DNA of 36,086 nucleotides from Linderina pennispora. Taxonomy: Eukaryota; Kickxellomycota; Kickxellomycetes; Kickxellales; Kickxellaceae. The DNA is taken from positions 1 to 36,086 of the forward strand of contig NW_024468342.1 in assembly GCF_002104995.1 (NCBI RefSeq). Direction: 5' to 3'. The translations under genes and the position numbers were made by a program. Below, piece by piece: positions 1 to 9,457 of this stretch. The number at the start of each line of letters is the position of its first letter. The stretch's first letter is position 1. Under the pieces are notes generated by a model that did not search any database, was not told the DNA's origin, and saw only the letters and a program-made list of their open reading frames with translations.

Positions 1-1114
1 CTGCCATTTGGAAAAACCCTTTTGTCAACCAACCAACCCTGCAAAAAATTAGCAGCGTGACGATCCCTCGATCTGAATTCTGCCGCTTACAGGTTGGTTG
101 CAATAAATGCTGCTGGTTTTTTGGTCTATACCTGCGCTCTCCATGTCCCTCTCCATGCTCTTGCCGCGTGCCAGTGATTTCTGCTCTTATTGCATGAGGC
201 CATGCCTGTTGTGACAGGCAAGCTGTCAAAATCATCCATTGTGCCAATAATCGGCGCCCCCACGCCAAGGTCCCGATGTCCGCATCCACGAATACTGTTG
301 GTCGGGGCACCGACAGGTGGAGGGCGGAGTCTTGGCTTTGTTGCTATCCTCCTGCCACACTTCTGCTGATCACCAAAGATACTCCGCAACACATATTTCC
401 GCAAAAAAGCCAATGCCACTTGGCGACTGCGGCATCCCGACTAGCACCACTCTAGTGCCACGTTCGCTCAGTGCTCCTGTGATCCATGGCCTAGTCTGCG
501 TTGTCTGTGGGCTTGCACTGGGCTGTAACTGGGCTCTGTGGCAATGAGACACTGAGGAAGAATGCAAATTTGCTGATTATTCAGCACCGCCTGTCTCAGG
601 GATCGAGTCTGCATACAAGAAGCAAAGCTGGGCAAGAATCTGCCCACACCTAGGAATGCCCAATGTCCCCCTCCAAAGCGCATACAGGCTGAGCCGAGAT
701 GCAGTTCGCTTAGGTCTACCCGCTTCCTTGTGCAGCACACTAGCATTGCAGATGGCCTTCTCATGCTGCTGCTGCAGGACTGGCCGCCAGCCAATAACGC
801 CGTTTCGGATCAACAAAGTGCATGTCCTTGCCCATTATCTTTCGCAAAACGGAGGAGATGGCTGCTGACCCAGGTCAAGGTCCACGAGGCTCGAGTGAAC
901 ATAGCGTATTGTAAAACTGTCACCGACAACTGCATGGCTTACTACAGCGATCCACTCTGCATACCACCTATTTTCTCCGCCCTCCCTTCTATTTTGATAC
1001 TGGGACAGGACACGCTTTACCCCTGGCCACCTCCAGTGATGTTCCTCGCTACTCCACAAGTGCAAGGCATTGGTTATTTTCAGCAGCGGGTATATGTATT
1101 ATCGCATAAGTGTG
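1..1114. other. Left-edge region without a convincing gene
   Basis: Several overlapping open frames of 60-140 codons occur on both strands. None shows a signal peptide, membrane segment or family motif, and none continues into a neighbour. I see no RNA gene or clear repeat here. It may be intergenic sequence or the decayed remains of a gene. Confidence 0.4.
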
Positions 1115-1600
1115 TCAAGGAATTACCGTCAAATAGGCCCTATGAGTAGGCCGTCTATCGCTATCCACCAGGGTAACCACGCGCGATTCATGGGCCCACA
1201 TACCATACAGGCCGTGCAGCGAACACATACCAGTCATAGTAGTGACGTTATTCATCGTCATTGCCCGGTCAGCGAGGGTGATGAAACCAATGGGCATGTC
1301 GCCGTCTTCGCTAGTACATATAATCTCACTCCTGGCAGATGTCTGACGTCTGCCGCACTGCAGCTTCACTTGCACCATGCACCGTTCAAACAGCGACAGC
1401 CTGGCCTCTAGGGAACAAGCGGAGTCAGTCGTGTCGCCCATTTGGGCCAGCAACGGCGCCGCCCACTTTTCAAAAGTCATAAATGCCGATCGGGGTTGCC
1501 TCAGCATATTCCTAATAATTGCAGCCATCTGCTTGCCCGTGGCCAGCCATATCCGGGGCGAAGAAGGGGCCGGTGCCTTGCTTGCCTTTGGAACCGCCAT
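1115..1600 (-). CDS. Hypothetical 161-aa protein
   Basis: The frame starts at an ATG (MAVPKASKAP...) and ends at TGA after TVIP. I do not recognise the family. In favour of a real gene are codons typical of the window's genes (AAG, CTG, GCC) and a TATA-like sequence (CTGTATAAAG, reverse strand, 1711-1723) about 115 nt upstream, the spacing seen for better-supported genes here. The protein is Met-rich and lacks a signal peptide or obvious membrane helix. Against it, an opposite-strand frame (1377-1640) contains a hydrophobic stretch that could also be coding, and the gene lies in a gene-poor region beside mobile-element relics. Treat as uncertain. Confidence 0.35.
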   Translation of the reverse strand: MAVPKASKAPAPSSPRIWLATGKQMAAIIRNMLRQPRSAFMTFEKWAAPLLAQMGDTTDSACSLEARLSLFERCMVQVKLQCGRRQTSARSEIICTSEDGDMPIGFITLADRAMTMNNVTTMTGMCSLHGLYGMWAHESRVVTLVDSDRRPTHRAYLTVIP

Positions 1601-2042
1601 TGCCTGGGTTACGTACGTTTTTCCTTGGGTTTCGCTTTGACAACCAGCAATACAATAAATGACAAGGCAAGCAAAATGAGCTGTGGAGAGGGAGGAGAGC
1701 GCATACAGTAGGACTTTATACAGCGACTATAGCTGGATATTATATAGCCCTTGCTGTTGCTGAGCATAGGTGATGGACACTCACAGTCACCGATAAGGGT
1801 GTATGTGTGGCAATCTTTGGGAACAAAATAGACAGATTACGAACAGCCGCACTTGCGAATAATTGCAAGAGATGCTTGAACAATCTACCTCAACGACTTC
1901 GATAAGCATCAGTGGTAACAATGTTGGGAAATGTACCAACAGTCATATTCGGTTCAGCCGATGGCGGTTGCAGAGCAGTGCTGGTTTGCCTAGCATGAAT
2001 CAAGAGGAGCGGCAGACTGGAACGGTCCAGATTTTACAGATT
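1601..2042. other. Intergenic stretch
   Basis: AT-rich and without a convincing reading frame. It holds the TATA-like element at 1711-1723 and a second TATA-rich run near 1735-1750, which could serve the minus-strand frame ending at 1115. Confidence 0.4.
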
Positions 2043-2860
2043 CTATAAGCCGGTGGGGTTAGCCGCCAGGAAGTTGGTGCTAGACATCTGATATCTCATT
2101 ACTAGAATTACTCTGGTCACGATGCGAGCTCGGCTGCTAGTCAGCATGGGTTGACATGTCGATACAAGCATCACGGCGAACCGGTCATTTGAACGTGTCA
2201 GATGATTGTTGGTGCAATGGCGATCAGGGTGCCTAGAGGCAACTGCCTGGCGGAGCTTCTGTGCAGGCGTATAAATACACACTTGACATGCATTATTGAA
2301 CTCAGCCTTAGACACATTGCCCATTGTACTGTGCAGTGTGTTTTTGCGGCTGCGAATATCAATCAATTTGGCCAGAATCCGCTGTAGGCAAGTGCCATAG
2401 TGCAACACAATGTTGTTCTTGTATGCTGTTAGCAGCTCGGTATCCACGTATGTTGCTACTTGATTCATTTCACGTACACCATGTAGCTCGATATCGCCAT
2501 TATGTAATAGATAGTCATAAATATGATATTTAACTACATCACCGAAATCTGCGCTCGACAGTTCTGACTTGTCCTTCCAGTTAACGAAATCCTCGGCAAA
2601 TATGGCCGTCTTTGCCTTCATGTTATGATAGATAAATAAATAAATAGAACGAAACCCCCCTTTTTCACAAATGTTGCAGGGTCAAAAGCATCATCGTCAG
2701 CTAGTTGATGGAGTAATATCCATCGTGCAAGCATGTATGTATGCTCTTTGATGATATTGACGCTATGTACAAATTGCTCTAGGCAGGGCAACATAGAATC
2801 ACGGAAGCCAATACCACCAAGTGATGTCTTTATGACAGTAGTGCTGCGGGTAATATTCAT
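2043..2860 (-). pseudogene. Broken mobile-element-like gene; possible N-terminal part of a Fanzor/TnpB-like protein
   Basis: Two minus-strand frames read on from one another with a single frame change near 2618-2630. The first is an ATG-started 80-residue piece (2860-2618) with a helical segment around LPCLEQFVHSVNIIKEHTYM. The second is a 192-codon piece (2621-2043) with DFVNWKDKSELSSADFGDVV and ATYVDTELLTAYKNNIVLHY. The N-terminal pattern, a helical region with IIKEHTYMLARWILLHQL followed by NNIVLHYGTCLQRIL, resembles what I recall of the N-terminal half of eukaryotic TnpB-like (Fanzor) proteins in early-diverging fungi. No RuvC catalytic acids or zinc ribbon can be seen downstream, so any nuclease domain is missing. 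The assignment is from memory of the family and is tentative; decay of a transposon-borne gene is the safer reading. Confidence 0.4.
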
Positions 2861-3558
2861 TTGAGAAATTCAATAGGCAAGTAAGAAGAGAAATGATGCT
2901 GTTCAGTTTTGCCTTATTGCGTATGCATAGCATTAAGAACGTTTTATTAAAAATGATCTGGCTTGCATGGTTCTTGGGGCCCTTGGCGCTGATACAGTCT
3001 CTTGAATCAGTCTATACAGACTGGGTCCATTGTGGCCCAAATACTACTGCTTACGCATGTTCATAAGACAAATTAATTTATAAAATAAACCCACAAATAT
3101 TGCATAACCACCAGAAGAGCTATATGGTCTTATTCAATAGGTGCTCATAAATAAATATCATAAGTGCTGCACAGCTGGTGATGACCACCTTGATGATGCT
3201 ATGGAAGTTACCAGGCCGGCCGACAATGAGAGCAGCTCTTGCGCTGAACCAATGGAGATATATAGTGGAGACCTGTGACCACTACAATAACAACTTGTCG
3301 CCCTGGTTCCACTGATGAGGTCAGATGCCCCACAAGATCAAAAGGAGTTTACAGAGCAAGTCACCCAAATTTGTGTTGAGGCTTAAAAGAGCTTTCCTTT
3401 TTTTACTACTATACAAGAATTTATAGTCCAAAAGTGTCTGACCATCTACTAGAATCATTTTATTAGGTTAAATAAAAGAAATAAAGAGTTCTGTATATTG
3501 GATATGAGTATTACATAACCTATTCTTCAGCCTGGCCTGCTCTCATCTTTGGGTGTGT
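2861..3558. other. AT-rich stretch without genes
   Basis: No frame of useful length on either strand, and many in-frame stops. It contains A/T-rich runs such as those near 3060-3110 and 3400-3490. It probably belongs to the decayed element region. Confidence 0.5.
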
Positions 3559-3559
3559 C

Positions 3560-4011
3560 GGATGCAACCATTCCTGTTATTATTCATGTTTTATTTACCG
3601 GCTGGTCAAGGGGAAGCAGACCTACAGCAGCAAGCAGCGGCTACAGGCTGCTAGAGGGCCTGATATACAGGATACTCTGGGCCAGCTGGCCATAACTAGT
3701 CCATATGACAAAATTGCTGAGCAGTTTCAGGTGGAGAAAGCACGGGGTTGATGACAGCAAGTGGAACTTGTTATCGGAAGCGATCCATGTCAATATTATC
3801 CAGAGGCACCTAGTAGTGGGGTCAAAGCGTGCTGGCGATGCTGAGGAACGCTTGGGAGTCGAAACAAGGTGCCAGCTGGGCCGAGATGTGCCTTGACAAA
3901 CCAAAGGTGTGCATGGAAAAGGTACAAGAGTTTCTCAGCATTGAAAGCAAAAATGCCCAGCTGACAAAGTCGTGCCGGATGGTCGATAAAACGGCTGATA
4001 AGCATGCTTAG
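3560..4011 (+). pseudogene. Decayed coding fragments, family not assigned
   Basis: From about 3560 a plus-strand frame reads YRLVKGKQTYSSKQRLQAAR, then a block containing DIQDTLGQLAITSPYD, and stops near 3750. A second frame (from 3705) continues with VDDSKWNLLSEAIHVNIIQR and stops at 3896. A third begins at 3829 (MLAMLRNAWESK...). The pieces look like one protein broken by two frame changes: they abut in order and have a similar charged helical character. There is no intact start or recognisable catalytic motif. Position beside the 2043-2860 relic suggests another mobile-element remnant, though on the opposite strand. Confidence 0.35.
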
Positions 4012-5170
4012 AAACTTGTATATAGAGTACTGGAACATTGGAACTAAAAGTATGCATATAAAAGTATGAAAGTTGGATACCTTGAGCGTAGAAAAATTAA
4101 TGGAAATGCTAATAAGAAAAAAGGGAGCGTTGAGAGAGGTTTAGCGCGTTTAGGGAACCGACATGCTATGCCAAGGCTGACAAGCTCTATTTGCTAGGTT
4201 ATACTGCCAAACCGACCTACGTGCACCTGCTGGATACCGGACACCATTATCAGCTACCATTCAACAAAAAGTTAAATATTGCATCAGACAAACAAAATGC
4301 CTAGTACAATCGAGGATAGAAGATATTGACCGACTGCTCCTCAGACTCCAACGCTTCTCCCCTCAACTCTCCTTTGTCTTTGCTATTCCATGCCTATATC
4401 TAACTGTGGTCTGTAAATCGAGGTGGCTGGTGAAGAGGGAGCTAGTTTGAAGAATGGCCAGTTGTGGCTGAGATGGGATCGGGGCAATAATGAAACCAGC
4501 GCAGCAAAAGTCATATTAGCTGTTGTAATTTGCTGTGGTGAGCACTGATGAGTGGAGAGTTTGCATCCAACATCCTCATTCTGCACGTGGGGCTTACAAA
4601 AGCGTTTCCAGCCATGACGAGGCCATGTCACAGGTCACCTTTAAGACTGGCAAAACGCTACACGTGTCTCATACATAACAGTTCTGACGATCGGGTTGCA
4701 GAATCACAGAAAGTCCATGCAGGTATCGCACTGGCGTAGAAAACACCCAGCGAGTAAAAGCATGTTTTTGTAACCAGTACTAACATAAGATAGGGAGAGC
4801 GTCTGCAAATCTGCAAGCCTTAGCCGTAAGCACTGGTGCCCTTCACAATTTATACGGAACCCTCGCTGCCTGGAACAAATCTAAACTGAGCAATCGATGC
4901 ATGGACCTTCCCTATCAAAAAGCATCCGTACCAAATGTTTATGGCAAATAGTCCGTTTTGGAAAGTAGAGCATGGCTAATGGCTCTGACCACTTACAGGA
5001 GTATTGATGCTCAAAGACAGACAAAAAGTTTGGCTTAGATGTTACTATCCATAACAATCGTATTGCATTTGGATTTGTGAAGAATAAGCTGAAATTGTGA
5101 TACATGCTCAATAGCCTCTGTCTTTTATCTGTACTCTATTTGCTTAACCCCCGCACCACATCTATCTATC
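4012..5170. other. Intergenic region
   Basis: Only short, mutually overlapping frames occur, without motifs. The last 100 bases, which include a TTTTAT-containing stretch near 5120, are presumably the promoter and leader of the plus-strand gene at 5171. Confidence 0.45.
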
Positions 5171-5599
5171 ATGTCGAACAAAACAACTGAAGGCATATGC
5201 AGCAGCGTTGTTAAGCGGGCAATTGCATTGGAGCAAGAACAGCGGGATAGGTACTGGCGCACAAACGCAGACGTAGTACAGCTCGAGAGACAGTTACAGG
5301 AGTTTTCCAATTCGGCAAATGAGCACCTTAACCCGACGTTGGTGAACGAGAAAACAAATATAGAGCCCATGCCAGTGTTGAGGACAGCTCTGCCATGCGT
5401 AGACAGGGACGGCAGACGTGAGCTGCTGTGTGACCAGACATTAACTATCGTTACCCAGGATGGCTCTCGTTCCGACGCCGAACCAGTTCGTGTGGCGCAC
5501 GTGGTTCCAGAAGATACCGGGAATGATATGGCGCTCGAACTCGATATGACGTTTACACCACTGACGCAAATTGGCGCAACAACCCTGTACATGCAGTAG
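5171..5599 (+). CDS. Hypothetical 142-aa protein with predicted coiled coil
   Basis: An ATG-started frame ends at TAG after TTLYMQ. Residues about 20-50 (EQEQRDRYWRTNADVVQLER and following) form a charged helical stretch that could be a coiled coil. The remainder is mixed, acidic near the C-terminus, with no signal peptide or membrane helix. I do not recognise the family. The plus strand was preferred over the slightly longer opposite frame (5125-5592) because it has a plausible hydrophilic protein with balanced composition, while the reverse frame is Ser/Cys-rich as expected of a shadow. No operon-like neighbour; the nearest gene is the peptide precursor on the other strand, about 540 bp away. 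Confidence 0.5.
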   Translation: MSNKTTEGICSSVVKRAIALEQEQRDRYWRTNADVVQLERQLQEFSNSANEHLNPTLVNEKTNIEPMPVLRTALPCVDRDGRRELLCDQTLTIVTQDGSRSDAEPVRVAHVVPEDTGNDMALELDMTFTPLTQIGATTLYMQ

Positions 5600-6139
5600 A
5601 CGCCTGCTTATAAACACGCTTATTTATTGTTACCATGGTATCACGGAACATAGACCTCGTATAAACTGCGAGAAAGCCAGTGGCTGAGTATGAGAACGCA
5701 GACAGCTCACAATCCAGTTGACTGGGAGTTGGCACCTATCTCCGTAAGATGCTCCGGGCTTACATGACCCACGGTGTAGCATTACACTAGCAGTGTGAGG
5801 AAAAACGATCGTCGCCAATGACCAATAGTGATCGCCAAGGTCCTCATATATGCGCAATTGTACAAGCGGGCGCTTGTAAGAGCAACTTCGCACCTTTTAT
5901 GGCAATTGCACTTTTACATTCAAAAGCCGATTGATTCATTCGATAGATGAGGGCCGCAGCTTACAGCTCATATATATAGCTGCCGATATCCCCCTCCCAA
6001 AGCCTGCCAAGCTGTACATTTGGGGCACTATGCATTTTATTCCTTCCCTTTGCCTGTTTACGCTCATGTCCTATTTCACTTTTAAATATTATTTGTACGA
6101 AAGGAAAGAGGAGTCCCGGTTGTTAGAGACTGATTGCAT
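5600..6139. other. Intergenic region between convergent genes
   Basis: Lies between the 3' ends of the plus-strand 142-aa gene and the minus-strand peptide precursor. No supported coding frame, RNA or repeat is visible; it should hold both transcripts' 3' ends. Confidence 0.45.
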
Positions 6140-6514
6140 TTACTGGCTAAAGTAGTCCCAACCACGCTGCATAGCAGCCATGTTACGGACACCAGAATCA
6201 CGCTTGCGCTGAGCCCAGTAATCAAAGCCATAGGCTTGATGTGCAGCAGGTGCAGCCACATCAACAGTGGCGCCGCGTTTGCGCTGAGCCCAGTAATCCC
6301 ATCCGCGATGCATAGCAACTGCGTCATCAGCGGAAGCGTCGCGCTTACGCTGTGCCCAGAACTCCAGGCCATAAGCCTTTGGCGCAACCGATACGACAGC
6401 AGTAGGGACTCCAGAAGACGTGGTGGTGGCCCCTGCAGTAGGGAGGGATGCAACACACGGAGTAGTTGAGGCAAGAATAGCAGCAGTGGCGACGACGAAG
6501 TTGGTGAGGTTCAT
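6140..6514 (-). CDS. Secreted Kex2-processed repeat peptide precursor (pheromone-like)
   Basis: A 124-aa precursor. Residues 1-22 form a signal peptide (MNLTNFVVATAAILAS..., likely cut after Cys-Val-Ala). A Ser/Thr-rich spacer follows, then four repeated cores: AYGLEFWAQ (47-55), RGWDYWAQ (70-77), AYGFDYWAQ (94-102) and RGWDYFSQ (117-124). The first three are each followed directly by Arg-Lys-Arg (56-58, 78-80, 103-105); the last ends at the stop codon. Arg-Lys-Arg is a classic Kex2/furin cleavage signal. Spacers begin with Asp/Ala/Ser-rich residues that a Ste13-type dipeptidyl peptidase might trim. This is the layout of yeast alpha-factor and other fungal repeat peptides; the core matches no peptide I know. 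The internal ATG at 6514 is chosen because it starts a clean signal peptide; an in-frame extension to 6592 would bury it. A TATA element lies about 160 nt upstream. Alternatives are a non-mating signalling or antimicrobial peptide. Confidence 0.85.
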   Translation of the reverse strand: MNLTNFVVATAAILASTTPCVASLPTAGATTTSSGVPTAVVSVAPKAYGLEFWAQRKRDASADDAVAMHRGWDYWAQRKRGATVDVAAPAAHQAYGFDYWAQRKRDSGVRNMAAMQRGWDYFSQ

Positions 6515-6670
6515 GGCTGAAGGTATTTCCGGACTAGTAGTGCAGCTAAACTTGCAAGAGGGATAGATATCGGGAGCGAGATATTCTGACAAGGTGGACA
6601 GCAGAGAGGTAAGGGTAGAAGTAATTTTTGTTTGTTGGTGCCATCAGGACAGCTGCATCCTTGATCAAGC

Positions 6671-6680
6671 CCTTTATATC
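6671..6680 (-). promoter_or_regulatory. TATA element of the peptide precursor gene
   Basis: The reverse strand reads GATATAAAGG, about 160 nt upstream of the precursor's ATG. Spacing resembles TATA elements of other genes in the window. Confidence 0.5.
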
Positions 6681-7870
6681 TGTCATGGCTGGGGTGTTTT
6701 GCACGCGCTCCTTCAGTGACTTGGCCGTCGTGGATCTATAGCGGCTTGTTTTTCTCGCATGCCTGATGCTGACACCCTCAATAGCTGTTCTACACCTGCG
6801 CTCTCCTCTCTCTGGGCGGCCAGTGCTGTGATCCGTATGCCGCCTCACTAGTGGTTTTGCGGCCCAACATACAGCCAGCTGATGTCCTCCATGGGCTACC
6901 CTCGCTGGTGTCACGTTGATCTCGTAATAATTGCTCGCCGGACACTGGCTATGCCGTGTTCATGAATGGCTTTTTGACCAAAAAGACATGTATCAACGAG
7001 CGTTCAATGTTGTGCAATGATTATCGTGGGTGTATATCTAGGGAGTCGGTAAGTATACGAATGAGCCCGAAAACACCGACGATTGGTGTTCATTGGCAGG
7101 CAGCGGAGAGGATTGGCGCGCCTCTTTGCTTCCACACTGCTGTTCCGGGATGCACAGACACTGGCGCTATGAATTCATAATTGCGAGGTGAGTGATCCGC
7201 GCCTCATTTTCTCCTACCCGCCAGCCCCGCTTTTACGCTCGCACTTTCCACGGGCTTTGTATTGGTCAGACATCCACATTCTGGACGCCGATTGCCCATC
7301 AGTGATCAACTCGGAACACGCATTTTTGTCAGTACTCTTGCGGTATACACATGAAAATCGAAACGGAGGATTTGGCAGCCGTTTCGCAATACCGCAAGAA
7401 CCTGAGTCACCGGGGTCTGCTGGCAAACAATCCAGTCCCACTGTCCACAATTCTGGGTTGTTGGCACTTATTGGGGCCGTTCAAGGCATCGGCGTCATCA
7501 GTAGAGCGGATGGTATATTTGGCCACCAGGATGCCATTGACCACGGACGACGGCAAATAATTTTGTCGCATTCCAACTTCTTGGCCGCTTTACAGAGCGC
7601 TGGTCACCCAGGCATGCCCAATATCTTGATCATTGTTCCTGCATAGAGTGAAGGTGTAATGGGAGAATGCTCTCTGCATCATATCAAACACATAAGGACA
7701 GGGCTATACTTGTCTATATCCAGGCTGTCTTTTGAATAACATAATGTTTATTATGAACCACATGCACCTTGTTTATGCACGCAGTTTTAATCCCTGAATG
7801 TTTCTACAGCGGTCGCACATGCGGCGCCCAAAAGGCACACATCTTTGGATTCAGAACTTGTGGCAACGCT
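6681..7870. other. Intergenic region
   Basis: No supported gene. A 152-codon open stretch at 7188-7646 begins with GTG and has no usable ATG near its start. The remainder holds only short overlapping frames. It contains the distal promoter of the peptide precursor and the 3' flank of the 231-aa secreted protein. Confidence 0.4.
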
Positions 7871-8566
7871 TTACAAGTATTCATAGCGCTTGGGGACGAG
7901 GTATGACCGGCGTGCAAGTCGGCTAGCAACGGCCTGGTTATGAGCGTCAACAGCCGCATTGATCCCTGTCTGAAGGCCTGTATCGATAAGCTCGATGGTC
8001 AGGTCCGGACCAAGCTCCTTGCCCCATTTGGAGACCTTCCCGCCACGCTGGTTCGCGTGGCTATACAGAGACTCAGCCAGTGTGTATCTAAGATCACTGT
8101 CTTCATCGTCGGCCACATTACGCCTGGCGAAAGAGGACTGGCTCCTGTTGATCGCATTGTTTAGCAGCTTTCCGATAATTGCCTCGACAGCGTCCGGGGG
8201 CAAACTGATGATGTTGGGGATGGGCTTGAATGCCTTGCTAGGGTCATCCTCGCGCTGTTCGACAGCATCATCAACCCCATCGACGGATCCAACCGCCCTG
8301 GCTCCCTCAAAAAGCTCATCGATAGGGGAATCGGCGGAGTCGCCAGCTACAGGAGCATTAGAATCAGTGTCCGAGCCAGTGGGAGTTGGAGCTGCGTCAG
8401 TTGCCGTCGTCAGGGAAGGTGCGCTGTTGTCGGATGTGGCAGTAGGCGCAGCGCTAGTAACCTCAGGGGCCACCTCCACATCGCTGGGGTTAGATTCGAT
8501 GTCGATAGGTGCAGCGGCGGCCAGCGTCGCTAAGATGGTAAATGCAAGGGTAAAGGAAACGCGCAT
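7871..8566 (-). CDS. Secreted protein, 231 aa, Ser/Thr/Pro/Ala-rich N-terminal half, dibasic sites at C-terminus
   Basis: Starts with a clear signal peptide (MRVSFTLAFTILATLAAAAP, cut near residue 19). Residues about 20-85 are rich in Ser, Thr, Pro, Ala and Asp and probably O-glycosylated. The second half is a more ordered-looking helical region with few Gly and no Cys (around PNIISLPPDAVEAIIGKLL and the following segments). Arg-Arg and Lys-Arg pairs occur mid-protein (FARRN) and at the extreme end (LARR, then SYLVP, then KR, then YEYL), which could be Kex2 sites releasing short tail peptides. I do not recognise the family. It is the next minus-strand gene upstream of the repeat-peptide precursor, in a run of secretory-pathway genes. 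A TATA element lies about 140 nt upstream. Confidence 0.8.
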   Translation of the reverse strand: MRVSFTLAFTILATLAAAAPIDIESNPSDVEVAPEVTSAAPTATSDNSAPSLTTATDAAPTPTGSDTDSNAPVAGDSADSPIDELFEGARAVGSVDGVDDAVEQREDDPSKAFKPIPNIISLPPDAVEAIIGKLLNNAINRSQSSFARRNVADDEDSDLRYTLAESLYSHANQRGGKVSKWGKELGPDLTIELIDTGLQTGINAAVDAHNQAVASRLARRSYLVPKRYEYL

Positions 8567-8703
8567 GGTAGGTGAAGATAAGAGTTAGCAGAGTTCTTGT
8601 GCTTGTTGATGAGTGCTTGCCGTGGGTAAGTTGTACAGATGGGAATGCCTGGATGATGTTTTCGCAATGCTGCTTATGTTTAGGACGCACCAGTACTGTC
8701 TGG

Positions 8704-8711
8704 ATTTATAC
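8704..8711 (-). promoter_or_regulatory. TATA element of the 231-aa secreted protein gene
   Basis: The reverse strand reads GTATAAAT, about 140 nt upstream of the ATG at 8566. Confidence 0.5.
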
Positions 8712-9457
8712 CTGGCCATTGCCCTGTAGAGGTAAATGTCTACCATGCCACCCTCTCATTCAAAAGCAGCAGCTATCTCCAAGCTTGCGTTAGTTTTACT
8801 GGCACAGCTAAATTTCTCTGGAAAAGGAATGCTAATTTTAGATGCTGCGCATTGGCGCACACTTGCAAAGGATACTCTTTGAGGAGACCGCATGTCGATC
8901 CCTATTTTCAGATCATGTGCGATTGAGGATATCAGCGAGGAACACTTGGCCAGCACTACCGCCATAGAAACTATTACAAAGGATAGTGATGCTGGTTTCC
9001 TCAGTTCAGTCATACACATGCAGTCGATAAAGGCTGCACACATGTCAAAGAGTGTGCTGTTCTAAATTAATCGCAAACTCACTTCTCAAAAAGACCACTT
9101 TTCTTTCAGATACTGTCATTGTCGCTGCAAAAGGTAGCAGTTGATGGCACCACATCTTGGCACAGCATCTAAAAATATCACGGAGCAAGCGCTTCCAAGA
9201 AGAGCATCATCGACTTCTAGAAGCAGCGCTGGATGAGGAAACAGTTGGAGCATTGCAGTGTACAGCAACAAATCAGAAACAGGTCGTAGAGTGCAGCATT
9301 AGCCGTTCAAGAGATGATCTTTGTAGAGACAAGCCTTTCCAAGAGTGAGAGCAGATCATGTTTACAGTGAACTACCTAAAACAAGCTATCCTCTCCAAAC
9401 GCTGCTAAGCGAGAGAGAGCCTACATCTCCCTGCGGTATCTGGCAAACACATCCGCG
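8712..9457. other. Intergenic region
   Basis: Short frames on both strands without motifs. It separates the promoter of the 231-aa gene from the 3' end of the receptor gene. No RNA gene or repeat recognised. Confidence 0.4.

Noticed and set aside
1377-1640. 87-codon plus-strand frame with a hydrophobic stretch
   Set aside because: Overlaps the better-supported minus-strand frame with TATA element; a lone hydrophobic stretch is weak evidence.
5125-5592. 155-codon frame antisense to the 142-aa gene
   Set aside because: Ser/Cys/Thr-rich shadow-like composition; the plus-strand frame is the more natural protein.
7188-7646. 152-codon plus-strand frame
   Set aside because: Begins with GTG, no ATG near the start, no recognisable motif, and competing frames on both strands.
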